Source: Shewanella sp. Choline-02u-19
Lineage (GTDB): Bacteria > Pseudomonadota > Gammaproteobacteria > Enterobacterales > Shewanellaceae
DNA length: 64,000 nt
Assembly: GCF_002836205.1 (NCBI RefSeq)
Contig: NZ_PJBE01000013.1
Location: 1 to 64,000 of the forward strand
Direction: 5' to 3'
Shown one piece after another: positions 52,309 to 60,857 of the stretch (position 1 is the stretch's first letter; each line of letters opens with the position of its first letter). The notes under the pieces are model-generated. The model was not told the DNA's origin, ran no database searches, and saw only the letters and a list, made by a program, of their open reading frames with translations. The position numbers and the translations under genes are program-made.

Positions 52309-53331
52309 CTAGCGGTGATATTGTCGCTCTAAATGCTTAATCTGGTCGACAAGTTGCTGGTTCTGAGGCGTGGTAATACAATGCCGTTTTGCCATCTGGA
52401 CAACAAAACCATTAATGGAGTCAATTTCTGTGGTTCGTTGATGCAGCACATCTTGATGCATCGACGAATAGTTGTCGGCCGTAAGCGTTATTACTTGGTA
52501 AACCCTATCTAACACTGAAGGTAACTCCAATGGAATATGTTCGGCATTTGCGACTTTTACCAGCTCTGTGACCGCCGCTATGATGGTGTCACGGTATTGC
52601 TCATGTGCAAGCTGACCATTTTGACAATTATGGATCGCGGTCAGTGGATTAATCGCGACATTGATTGCCAGCTTTTGCCAGAGCATAGTCAAGATCTCTT
52701 CACTCCACAGACTTTGTGGTATGGCAGTTAAAAGTATGTTTTTAAGCGATTCAGATAATGTTTTCTGGGCAGAAGGCTTTTGCTGTGAAGCCGTTCCTAA
52801 CGGCTTAAAATGCTTAGGCAGGTGAAAAGTCCCTAGCTGAGTGACCCCTTTGCCAGTTTGTTTGGTATGCCACTGAGATTGTTTTAATGCGGCTTGAGAG
52901 GTGGTGCCAAGACTAAGGCTCTGCCCGTTGAGCATTTGGGCAACGCCTAAATGCGGTCCCATTCCATTGTGTAACAGTAAGATGTTGCACTCAGTGCTGA
53001 GCATGGGGATGATTATTTTGAGTGCGGCGCAGACTTGATATGCTTTGAGACAAACAATGAGTAGATCGGTCTCTGGCAATCGCTGCGAATAGTCATTTAG
53101 GCCAACAAACTCTGCAATCTGAGTAGACTCAGTATTGTCTAGATTGGTAAACGTGAGCGGTTGTAATTGTGAATGCGCAGCCCTGCTAATGACGTTAACT
53201 GCTATTTTGCTCGCGGAGACATCAGTGCTTAGCTGGTGATAGATCAGTTGCCCTATCGCACCAGCGCCAACAATGCTGACCTGCTTTAATAATGTCGAAT
53301 TTGGTGAGGTTGAATCGTTGGCTAAGATCAT
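52309..53331 (-). CDS. 2-dehydropantoate 2-reductase (ApbA/PanE family)
   Basis: A 340-residue NADPH oxidoreductase of the ketopantoate reductase family (pantothenate pathway). The Rossmann motif is VSIVGAGAIGQLIYH. The conserved lysine region is LIVCLKAYQV and the catalytic-lysine helix MLWQKLAINVAINPLTAIHN. The C-terminal NSMHQD-like segment appears as NYSSMHQDVLHQRTTEIDSI. Family assignment is firm; panE itself is likely but cannot be separated from paralogues by sequence alone. Confidence 0.87.
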   Translation of the reverse strand: MILANDSTSPNSTLLKQVSIVGAGAIGQLIYHQLSTDVSASKIAVNVISRAAHSQLQPLTFTNLDNTESTQIAEFVGLNDYSQRLPETDLLIVCLKAYQVCAALKIIIPMLSTECNILLLHNGMGPHLGVAQMLNGQSLSLGTTSQAALKQSQWHTKQTGKGVTQLGTFHLPKHFKPLGTASQQKPSAQKTLSESLKNILLTAIPQSLWSEEILTMLWQKLAINVAINPLTAIHNCQNGQLAHEQYRDTIIAAVTELVKVANAEHIPLELPSVLDRVYQVITLTADNYSSMHQDVLHQRTTEIDSINGFVVQMAKRHCITTPQNQQLVDQIKHLERQYHR

Positions 53332-53374
53332 CAGTGATTTATGTTCTTTAATTATCAGGTATTAGCTTCTTTGC

Positions 53375-53782
53375 TTAGCCTACACTGTCGTCGATAACTT
53401 TCGCAGCTTTAAAGTACTTTATATAGAGCCATAGCGTGAAATAAAACAGCGCGATACCCATCATGTCAGCAATGACATCAGCAACGGAAGCGCTGCGGTA
53501 AGATAGCTGAGATTGGACCATTTCGATAAAGACGGCATAGACGGCTAACACGACTGCAAGTAAATACCATCTCGGTTTAAAGGCAAAATAGGTCAGACAG
53601 GATAGGACAAAAAAACTGCCGAGATGACCTAGTTTATCAAAGTTAGGAATGCTGTTGATGTTATAATTTGGCTTGGAAAAAACCAAATAACTAACGACCA
53701 TTAAGGTTATTGCTAACGCGAGCTTGAAGATATTTTGTTTGTTGATCACATCGTACACACTGGAGTCATTTGCCTTTATCAT
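53375..53782 (-). CDS. VanZ-like membrane protein
   Basis: About 135 residues with four hydrophobic segments and the VanZ-like pattern NFDKLGHLGSFFVLSCLTYF, EMVQSQLSYRSASVADVIAD and MMGIALFYF. The K-x-x-H and E...R-x-x-x-x-D-x-x-x-N/D-type residues are kept. The cellular role of chromosomal VanZ-like proteins is not settled. The start is uncertain between 53806 and the ATG at 53782. Confidence 0.8.
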   Translation of the reverse strand: MIKANDSSVYDVINKQNIFKLALAITLMVVSYLVFSKPNYNINSIPNFDKLGHLGSFFVLSCLTYFAFKPRWYLLAVVLAVYAVFIEMVQSQLSYRSASVADVIADMMGIALFYFTLWLYIKYFKAAKVIDDSVG

Positions 53783-53906
53783 AAAAAAATAGGCCGATAA
53801 AGTCACCTATAACTATGCTTGGTATCAATTTAATCCTTATTACCTCTTCAAGTCATCGCTTTTCGTGGGTAAAATACGGTCAAATCAAATTTTAAGGATC
53901 AAGCGC

Positions 53907-54392
53907 ATGCCTTCAATGGATATCGTGTCTGAAGTAAATGAAGTCGAATTACGTAACGCCGTGGACAATTCTATACGTGAATTGCAAGGTCGCTTTGATT
54001 TTCGCGGCAAAGAAGCCAGTTTCGAATATAAAGACCATGCGGTGACGTTATCTGCCGAAGATGACTTTCAATGTAAGCAGTTAGTGGATATTTTACGTAT
54101 GCAATTAAGCAAACGTGATGTTGATCCTAAGTCGATGGATGTTGCTGATAAGGCCATACATAGTGGTAAAACTTTCTCTTTACAGGTGAAATTTAAAGAG
54201 GGTATCGAAACATTAATTGCTAAGAAGTTGGTTAAGCTGATAAAAGACAGCAAGCTTAAAGTGCAATCTTCTATTCAGGGTGACTCGGTGCGTATTACCG
54301 GTAAAAAACGTGACGACTTGCAAGCAGTTATGGCGCTAGCGCGCGAATCGGATCTTGGACAACCGTTTCAGTTTAATAACTTTCGGGATTAA
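53907..54392 (+). CDS. yajQ: YajQ family nucleotide-binding protein
   Basis: A 161-residue protein of the YajQ/UPF0234 family, two ferredoxin-like domains in tandem; relatives bind cyclic di-GMP. The start MPSMDIVSEVNEVELRNAVD is the family N-terminus, with AAGGA eight bases before the ATG at 53907. The longer frame to 53865 adds an unrelated basic stretch. FRGKEASFEY and GDSVRITGKKRDDLQAVM are conserved blocks. Confidence 0.95.
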   Translation: MPSMDIVSEVNEVELRNAVDNSIRELQGRFDFRGKEASFEYKDHAVTLSAEDDFQCKQLVDILRMQLSKRDVDPKSMDVADKAIHSGKTFSLQVKFKEGIETLIAKKLVKLIKDSKLKVQSSIQGDSVRITGKKRDDLQAVMALARESDLGQPFQFNNFRD

Positions 54393-54441
54393 TCGCTTTC
54401 GCGACTCATCCTAAGGCGTTGACAACTCATGTTGTTATAAG

Positions 54442-54473
54442 AGAGCTCACCGTTAACTGTTGAGCTCTTTTTG
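54442..54473 (+). terminator. terminator of yajQ
   Basis: Stem AGAGCTCA/TGAGCTCT with an 11-base loop and T run. The loop contains the end of the converging ampG gene, so the two genes share this spot. Confidence 0.75.
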
Positions 54474-55859
54474 TTGGGTGCTTTCATCAGCGGTCACTGT
54501 TTGAGTCTCGGGGACATACTTTTGCACCAACAGCACTAGGCCTAATACTGGGAAACCGATTAGACTGGCACCAACAAAGAAACTCACGTAGTCATAAGCA
54601 TCTATGTACGCGCCGGAGAAACCGGCAACAAACTTAGGAAATAGCAACATGATGGACGACAGTAATGCGTATTGCGTCGCACTATAGCCGGTGCTGGTTA
54701 GGCTAGAGAGATAAGCAATAAAGGCTGCCGTTGCAACGCCACCGCTGAAATTGTCGACCGAGATCGCTAGTGTTAAAAAAGGCACGTTGTAGCCAATGAC
54801 GGCTTGATAAGCGAAGAGTAAGTTGGTAGTGGCGACCAAAAATGCGCCTAGAAATAATATTTTCATTGTGCCGTACCGAGCCACTAATAGCCCGCCGGCA
54901 CCAGCGCCCACCAGCGTCATGATCAAACCATAGACTTTACTTAGTGTGGCAATTTCAGCTTTAGAGAAGCCCATGTCTACGTAAAATACGTTTGCCATTA
55001 CGCCCATCACAATATCTGAGATCCGATAAGTCGATATTAACAGTAGAATTAGGATGGCACTTTTACCATAGCGTTTAAAGAAGTCGAGAAAGGGCAGTAC
55101 GCTGGCGGTATATAACCAAGACAGAGTGGCCGCTATTGCTGGCGAGTAACGCATCGAAAACTGTTGCTTAAGCTCAGCTTCTTTCTCATCGGCCTCTTTA
55201 GATTCTACTTTGGGTTCATCGCTAAATAGCGTGGTGATAATACCGACGGACATTAAGCCCGCCATGGCTAAATAGGCTGTTTGCCAAGACACTAAGCTAT
55301 AGGTGTCATTACTCGGTTCAATCCAGGCGGCGATGGTTAATGCACCTGCGGTCGCAATAATCATTGCGCTGCGATAACCCACTTGATAAGCCGCGGCTAG
55401 CGCTGCTTGCATCTTTTCTGACGCAGATTCAATTCTGAATGCATCAATAACAATGTCCTGAGTTGCAGATGCCAAGGCAACCATTAAGGCAAAAACAGCC
55501 AGCTTTTCGATATCGACCAGAGGATCGCTCTGGCTCATGCCTACAATGGCAACGACCAGGATCAGTTGGGCGAATATCATCCAGCCTCTGCGCCGGCCAA
55601 GTAGCTTAGTGAATATAGGTAATGACATTCGATCGACTAGCGGCGACCATGCCCATTTGAAACCATATACTAATGCTATCCAACTGAAATAACCGATAGC
55701 CGTTCGGTCTACTCCCGCTTCTCTTAGCCAAAAAGAGAGTGTTGAAAAAACTAACATTAGCGGTAAGCCAGCTGAAAACCCCAAAAGTAATAGGATCAGA
55801 ACCCGTTTATGACAGTAGATCGAGAGTGATTTTTTGATGCGCTGAGAATAAGAGGTCAT
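54453..55859 (-). CDS. ampG: AmpG-like muropeptide permease (MFS)
   Basis: About 468 residues, twelve or more helices, AmpG family. It imports anhydro-muropeptides released by lytic transglycosylases such as MltB for recycling. Family blocks: LLLGFSAGLPLMLVFSTLSF, WLREAGVDRTAIGYFSW, FKWAWSPLVDR, ATQDIVIDAFRIE and TSTGYSATQYALLSS. The start could be the ATG at 55859 or the GTG at 55874. It lies near yajG and bolA, its neighbours in E. coli. Confidence 0.92.
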   Translation of the reverse strand: MTSYSQRIKKSLSIYCHKRVLILLLLGFSAGLPLMLVFSTLSFWLREAGVDRTAIGYFSWIALVYGFKWAWSPLVDRMSLPIFTKLLGRRRGWMIFAQLILVVAIVGMSQSDPLVDIEKLAVFALMVALASATQDIVIDAFRIESASEKMQAALAAAYQVGYRSAMIIATAGALTIAAWIEPSNDTYSLVSWQTAYLAMAGLMSVGIITTLFSDEPKVESKEADEKEAELKQQFSMRYSPAIAATLSWLYTASVLPFLDFFKRYGKSAILILLLISTYRISDIVMGVMANVFYVDMGFSKAEIATLSKVYGLIMTLVGAGAGGLLVARYGTMKILFLGAFLVATTNLLFAYQAVIGYNVPFLTLAISVDNFSGGVATAAFIAYLSSLTSTGYSATQYALLSSIMLLFPKFVAGFSGAYIDAYDYVSFFVGASLIGFPVLGLVLLVQKYVPETQTVTADESTQQKELNS

Positions 55860-55974
55860 TGACACTGAAGGCACACGCTTGCTTAAAAAGTCAGGATATA
55901 AACAGCTTACGGGTGAGTTTGCTTTGGTTCAAGGATTTAATGGTGGGGGCAACGAATAATTGGTTAGACCCACT

Positions 55975-56003
55975 AAAAAGCCCAAAGCGAGAGGCTTTGG
56001 GCT
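55975..56003 (-). terminator. terminator of the 106-residue gene
   Basis: Stem AGCCCAAAGC/GCTTTGGGCT with loop GAGAG; on the minus strand it is followed by five T. Confidence 0.85.
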
Positions 56004-56039
56004 TTGGGTGTTGCTTTTAGTTAAAGCTTTCGATTGAAA

Positions 56040-56360
56040 CTAAGGTCTAACGCCTACACATCCTTGAGGAATTTCTCCACCAATACTGAGATAGTCACAG
56101 CAGTCATCGACTTGCTGCCTCAAGAACTGATTACCTCTAATTGCCCAAAAGGGCCATTTGTCGAAGGAATGCAGTAGGTGCCAAAACACACGTTCCATAT
56201 CCGTTTGCGCATCACCCTGATGGTCATACATCTGCCATTCTTCTAGGGTGTCCCATAGATATAGCTGGATTTCATTGAAATCGAGTTGATTACTTAAAAA
56301 CGCTTTTCCATAAAAAGCCAGCTGGGGCGCTTTATCATCAATGAACTCATTTGGTGTCAT
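56040..56360 (-). CDS. small protein of unknown function
   Basis: A 106-residue acidic, soluble protein rich in aromatic residues (six W and several Y and F), for example YLWDTLEEWQMYDH and FWHLLHSFDKWPFWAIRGNQ, with cysteines near the C-terminus (DDCCDYL, PQGCVGV). No signal peptide. It has its own ribosome site (GGAGG upstream of the ATG) and terminator, so it is a real gene. I do not recognise the family. It sits between ampG and the cyclophilin gene. Confidence 0.75.
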   Translation of the reverse strand: MTPNEFIDDKAPQLAFYGKAFLSNQLDFNEIQLYLWDTLEEWQMYDHQGDAQTDMERVFWHLLHSFDKWPFWAIRGNQFLRQQVDDCCDYLSIGGEIPQGCVGVRP

Positions 56361-56452
56361 TGAACCGCCTCCTTATTACTTACTCAGCAAGTATAGGATC
56401 TAATTTAGGGCTTTTGCTCAAATAATTCAAAATAATTCAAAATTTACATTTG

Positions 56453-57046
56453 TTACTTTCTAGGCAGCAAAGTCGCTTTTTTTAATACTATGTCTTCGAT
56501 AGGAAAGTCGGGCCATTTAAGCTTACTGTTAAACTCTGTTGGCACCAAAGCCATTGCCGCGAGAACTTCCATGCCTGACGTGACTTCACCAAAAACGGCA
56601 TAGCCCCAACGGCGCGATGAAGGATCGAGCTTTTCGTTATCGGCGATATTAAAATAGAATTGGCTGGTGGCTGAGTGTGGCTCAGCTTCCCGCGCCATTG
56701 CGATTGTACCGGTTAAGTTGGATAAGCCACTGCCAGACTCATTCACAATGGGTTTATCCGTTGGACGTTCATCTTTATTTAAATCCAGGCCTCCTCCTTG
56801 CACGACAAAGTCTGCAATAACGCGGTGAAATAGCGTGTTGTCGTAGTGGCCTTTTACAACATAGGTGAGAAAGTTATCAACGGTCAGTGGTGCGCGGGTT
56901 CTGTCGAGCTCAACCACTATTTTTCCCATGCTGGTGTCAAACTCAACCTCGGGATATAGCGTATTAGGTTGAATATCGACAGCATGGGCAAACGGCGTGA
57001 GTAATAACACGACTAAGCTAACGCAATTTATCATCCAAGATTTCAT
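56453..57046 (-). CDS. periplasmic cyclophilin-type peptidyl-prolyl isomerase
   Basis: A 197-residue PpiA-type cyclophilin with a signal peptide (VSLVVLLLTPFAHA). The active-site blocks are LFHRVIADFVVQGGGLD (R, F and Q of the site) and TIAMAREAEPHSATSQFYFN; W (RRWGYAVFGEV) follows. It assists proline isomerisation in periplasmic protein folding. Seventeen bases after yajG, so probably one operon. Confidence 0.93.
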   Translation of the reverse strand: MKSWMINCVSLVVLLLTPFAHAVDIQPNTLYPEVEFDTSMGKIVVELDRTRAPLTVDNFLTYVVKGHYDNTLFHRVIADFVVQGGGLDLNKDERPTDKPIVNESGSGLSNLTGTIAMAREAEPHSATSQFYFNIADNEKLDPSSRRWGYAVFGEVTSGMEVLAAMALVPTEFNSKLKWPDFPIEDIVLKKATLLPRK

Positions 57047-57063
57047 AATCTTCCTCGTTGTCG

Positions 57064-57630
57064 TTATTGTTGTATGAACTGATTCAGTTCTGGATCATTA
57101 ATAATGTCACGAGTGAGCTCACCGAGTAGCTTGTTCATTTCAAGTTCAAGGGTGGCGAAATCAGCACTAAAAGGGCCTTTTAACATGCCTTTTGCTCGAT
57201 AGCGTTTAGTCAGCGACTGATGCGTATTTTGAGCAATGACATTGATGATGATCTGACTATTAGCTTCAAAACCAAAAGTACCTTCATCTACATCTGTTAA
57301 TAACTGTTCTATTTGGATTTGTAAGTGCTTAACCGAACTTGGGTCGACATGATAACCTGCTTGAGAAAAGCCATCTCTAAAGACCTGATCCATTTGTACT
57401 CGTGGTGCTTCGCTCGGGCTCACTAAGCGCGCTGCATTGTCGCCATCATTAAATCGCACGATGAAGTTAGCTGAACGGGTATCGATAGTTTCTATCGCGA
57501 TTGGCAGTAGGGCACCTGTCTGTTGCGTAATACTGGGGATTTCTGGATTTAACGCAATGTGTGTTGGGGGCTGGCTCGCGCAGCCTATAACGGAAAAAGC
57601 AACTGCAATTATCAAAAGTTGAGGTTTCAT
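57064..57630 (-). CDS. yajG: YajG family lipoprotein
   Basis: About 188 residues. Lipoprotein signal KPQLLIIAVAFSVIGCASQP (lipobox VIGC), then the YajG domain (IETIDTRSANFIVRFN, VQMDQVFRDGFSQAGYHVD). The ATG at 57630 begins the signal; the longer frame to 57669 is rejected. In E. coli yajG sits between bolA and ampG. Here the same three genes are nearby but separated by insertions. Function unknown. Confidence 0.9.
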   Translation of the reverse strand: MKPQLLIIAVAFSVIGCASQPPTHIALNPEIPSITQQTGALLPIAIETIDTRSANFIVRFNDGDNAARLVSPSEAPRVQMDQVFRDGFSQAGYHVDPSSVKHLQIQIEQLLTDVDEGTFGFEANSQIIINVIAQNTHQSLTKRYRAKGMLKGPFSADFATLELEMNKLLGELTRDIINDPELNQFIQQ

Positions 57631-57853
57631 TATCACTATTTTTGTCAAAAATTGGGTTGGCTCCAGCATACCAGAAGATGATCTGATTTCCAGAGTCAGA
57701 GTGGATTTTTAGTACATCAGTTTTTCTGACCGTTTTTGTTATGGCGGACGCAATAAAAGTTGTTGTAATATGGCGGCTTAGTATAAGTGAACTGTTTATT
57801 TCTATGTATTAGTGGATTTCACTATCTTTGTAAAGTGTATTAAGGGAACAAAT

Positions 57854-58417
57854 ATGCGTATTTTAACAATCCTGGTCGCGGGTTTATTGAGTTGTAACGC
57901 AATGGCTGCTGAAGGCGAACATATTATAGGCGGTAGTGTGGGCTATGGCGGTAATGAAATTGATGGATTCGAGAAGGACACTTCAACCAGTGGTGATAAC
58001 GTTGTTTATGATATTTACTATCGCTACATGTGGCATGACAATTTCGGTATCGAGGCGGGGTATTTTGCCGGTAGTAGCGGATTAGCCAGTGCTTTTGGGA
58101 GTATTTTTGGCCAGATTAACGATATCGAATATTCAGGTTTTAGAACCACTCTCTATGGAAAGTATATGTTATCTGAAAGAAACAGCTTATATGCTAAGTT
58201 AGGGGGGAGCGCTAATAAGCTGAGCTATGAATGGGGAAGTAGTTGGAGCAATGACGAACTTCAACATTCTAACGAAAATGATATTGATTTATACGCAGCT
58301 GTGGGGTGGGAGGTTCGTTTTCATTCGGGCTTTGGTATGAATATTGAGTACCAATATATTCCCGTTCAAGCGTTAACGGCTCAAAACGTTAACTTTGGTA
58401 TCAGTTACCAATTTTAG
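57854..58417 (+). CDS. outer-membrane beta-barrel protein
   Basis: About 187 residues with signal peptide RILTILVAGLLSCNAMAA and then alternating amphipathic strands typical of an eight-stranded OmpA/OmpX-like barrel (VYDIYYRYMWHDNFGIEAGYF, SGFRTTLYGKYMLSERNSLY-type segments). The protein ends in F (NVNFGISYQF), the usual outer-membrane insertion signal. The ATG at 57854 has AAGGGAAC upstream. Specific function unknown. Weak hairpin AATAGCGTCT/AGGCGCTATT after it. Confidence 0.85.
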   Translation: MRILTILVAGLLSCNAMAAEGEHIIGGSVGYGGNEIDGFEKDTSTSGDNVVYDIYYRYMWHDNFGIEAGYFAGSSGLASAFGSIFGQINDIEYSGFRTTLYGKYMLSERNSLYAKLGGSANKLSYEWGSSWSNDELQHSNENDIDLYAAVGWEVRFHSGFGMNIEYQYIPVQALTAQNVNFGISYQF

Positions 58418-58639
58418 AAGTGTAGATTGAATGCTAATAGCGTCTTTAATATAAGGCGCTATTTGCTGATAGAGAGTTGCCACTTTATATTTATCCCCTC
58501 CTCTAACCGCCATCCTTTCTATAGGCTATAGACCTAATTGATTTACAGTTCGTTAACAAAAAAACCTTGAACAGCTTTTAACCTGCGTCAGTTCCAGTTA
58601 GAGTAAAAGGTCAAATCTACTCTTACGGATTTACGCGTT

Positions 58640-59704
58640 ATGTCAGCGAATCGTGTGCCATGGACACCAAAAGTTCTTACCAGTTCTACAGCTCCCCAAA
58701 GTCTTATCGATGATAAAGGCTGCGCGATCTATGGGCATTTCGATGGCCCGGTTGTCAATTTAGCGGCTGATAAATTCCGTTACTTTAACGAAATGGACAA
58801 GCCTGCATCACAGTGGGCTAAATATTTCGACTTTAAGCAATTTCAGTTTGTCAGTATTGTGACTCCCCATTATGTCATTGGCGTTGCGCTGGCTGATATT
58901 CGTTATGTGGGTAGTGCGTTTTGCTATTTGTATGACATTAAGCAAAACCAGTTGATTGAAACAAGCTGGCTCAAACCTTTGAGGATGGGCTATCAGATGT
59001 CAGCTTCCCCTATGCAGGGCGGCGCGAAAATAAAAAGCGTTAAAGGGTCCGTTGAATTTGATATTGAGCAGGGTCGCTGGCGTGTAAAACTCGATACGTT
59101 AGGCATTGAAGCTGATTTATATTTGCAACCTGAACCGCTGAGCTTACCTATGGCCATGTGTAACCCAACAGGTTATAGCGGCTGGACCTATACCCAAAAA
59201 CACAATGCACTGAATGTAAAAGGTACCTTGCTGATTAATCATGAGCCACAACCATTGCAAAGGGTGACGGCGGGCTATGATTTTAGTGCCGGTTTTATGC
59301 GTCGTGAAACTAGTTGGCGCTGGGCCAGTATTAACAGTTTAACTGATGAAGGTAGTTTAGGACTTAACTTAGCCGCTGGCGTGAATGAGACCGGTTGCAA
59401 TGAAAATGTGTTTTGGCTTAATGGCGAGCGACATCTGCTCGGTGCAGTGCATTTTGAGTTTACGCGACAGCGGATAAAAGGGGAGCAAGCACGGCAGTGG
59501 CGGATCTATTCCGACAATGGCCAGGTTGAGCTCACGTTTACCCCGCAAAATTGTCGCCAAGAAAAGCTAAACTTATGGCTAATTAAAAGCAATTTTAGGC
59601 AGTACCTCGGGCACTTTAACGGATTTATTACGGATAACCTGGGCAATCAGCACCCATTAACCAATGTATTGGGTTTAACCGAAGATCACTTCGCCCGTTG
59701 GTAA
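58640..59704 (+). CDS. DUF2804 family protein
   Basis: A 354-residue soluble protein matching DUF2804 throughout: DGPVVNLAADKFRYFNEMDK near the start, the middle WRVKLDTLGIEADLYLQPEP, and CNPTGYSGWTYTQKHNALNV later. Beta-rich, no signal peptide or membrane segment. Function unknown; weak resemblance to lipocalin-like or hydroxyneurosporene-synthase-like folds has been proposed for related families. It is followed 67 bp later by a lipid-modifying type enzyme on the same strand, so lipid metabolism is possible. Confidence 0.82.
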   Translation: MSANRVPWTPKVLTSSTAPQSLIDDKGCAIYGHFDGPVVNLAADKFRYFNEMDKPASQWAKYFDFKQFQFVSIVTPHYVIGVALADIRYVGSAFCYLYDIKQNQLIETSWLKPLRMGYQMSASPMQGGAKIKSVKGSVEFDIEQGRWRVKLDTLGIEADLYLQPEPLSLPMAMCNPTGYSGWTYTQKHNALNVKGTLLINHEPQPLQRVTAGYDFSAGFMRRETSWRWASINSLTDEGSLGLNLAAGVNETGCNENVFWLNGERHLLGAVHFEFTRQRIKGEQARQWRIYSDNGQVELTFTPQNCRQEKLNLWLIKSNFRQYLGHFNGFITDNLGNQHPLTNVLGLTEDHFARW

Positions 59705-59771
59705 TTAAGCTGAACAATCCTGCTTCTTAGGGGGTGAGTAATAACTAGAGACTATAGAAGGACAATATAAG

Positions 59772-60728
59772 ATGGATTTTAATTCACTGATCTCCCACCC
59801 TGAAGTTTTGCTGCTGGTATTGGCACCGATTTTCTTCGTCTGTATTTTATTAGAATGGTATGTCGGCGATAGGCAAAATCGATTACCGCTTAATGCGCGC
59901 TATCATCTGCCAGAAGTATTGTGTAATTTTGGTTTGGCAGGTATGCATCAGTTAACAGATATCCTTACAGGACTGTTAATCGCCAAGCTTTATTTGGTGT
60001 TTTTTGGTTGGCGGCTATTTGATATAGAGATGAATGGCGCAACATTTGTCGCATTGATGGTTGCTCAAGATTTTTGCTATTATTGGTTCCATCGTGCCAG
60101 CCATCGAATTCGCTGGATGTGGGCAGCTCATGTGGCTCACCATAGCTCGGAGAACATGAACTTTAGTACCGCATTTCGCCAAAGCTTAATGTATCCGTTA
60201 GCAGGGATGTGGATCTTTTGGTTGCCGTTAGTGGTGGTCGGCTTTGATCCTAATTGGGTGGTGTTTGTGGTACTACTTAATTTAGGGTTGCAGTTTTTTG
60301 TCCATACTCAAGCGGTAAAGTCTCTGGGGATTTTGGAATGGCTGATCAATACGCCCTCGCACCATCGAGTGCATCACGGGCGTAATCCGCAATACATCGA
60401 TAAAAACTACGCTGGGATCCTGATTATTTGGGACCGCATATTTGGTACTTTTGAAAAGGAAGTCGAAACGGTTGAGTACGGCATTACCAAGCCTATCAAT
60501 AGCTTTAATCCGTTAGTGGTCACCTTTACAGAGTGGCGCGATATGTTTAAAGACACTTTCGCGGCAAACCTCAGTCCAATGCAGCGTTTTAAAATACTGT
60601 TTGCGCCGCCCGCGACGGCTGAATCGCAAATCACAAGGTTAGATGTTTATAATGAGAGTCAGAATACTAACAGCGATGAGCCACAAGAGCCGCTCGTTGC
60701 AGTAAAGTCGGCTACCGACGCTAAATAG
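59772..60728 (+). CDS. fatty acid hydroxylase/sterol desaturase family protein
   Basis: A 318-residue membrane protein with the di-iron histidine boxes HRASH (near residue 114), HVAHH (near 127) and HRVHHG (near 201), plus about four membrane helices. It belongs to the FA_hydroxylase superfamily, which hydroxylates or desaturates lipids using oxygen. The bacterial substrate is unknown. The C-terminal 40 residues are low-complexity and probably disordered. Same strand as the DUF2804 gene and possibly cotranscribed. Confidence 0.9.
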   Translation: MDFNSLISHPEVLLLVLAPIFFVCILLEWYVGDRQNRLPLNARYHLPEVLCNFGLAGMHQLTDILTGLLIAKLYLVFFGWRLFDIEMNGATFVALMVAQDFCYYWFHRASHRIRWMWAAHVAHHSSENMNFSTAFRQSLMYPLAGMWIFWLPLVVVGFDPNWVVFVVLLNLGLQFFVHTQAVKSLGILEWLINTPSHHRVHHGRNPQYIDKNYAGILIIWDRIFGTFEKEVETVEYGITKPINSFNPLVVTFTEWRDMFKDTFAANLSPMQRFKILFAPPATAESQITRLDVYNESQNTNSDEPQEPLVAVKSATDAK

Positions 60729-60786
60729 GTTGTAGCCAGTGCTGATGGGATAAGTTAATTGTCTTAATTGTCTTAATTTACGCAAT

Positions 60787-60820
60787 AAAAAACGGTGAGT
60801 TAATCGCTCACCGTTTTATT
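60787..60820. terminator. bidirectional terminator before rlmG
   Basis: Stem AAAACGGTGAG/CTCACCGTTTT with a seven-base loop and A/T flanks, between converging genes. Confidence 0.85.
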
Positions 60821-60857
60821 GTCTATCTATAGTGTATTAATGCCAATAAGCCTAAGC

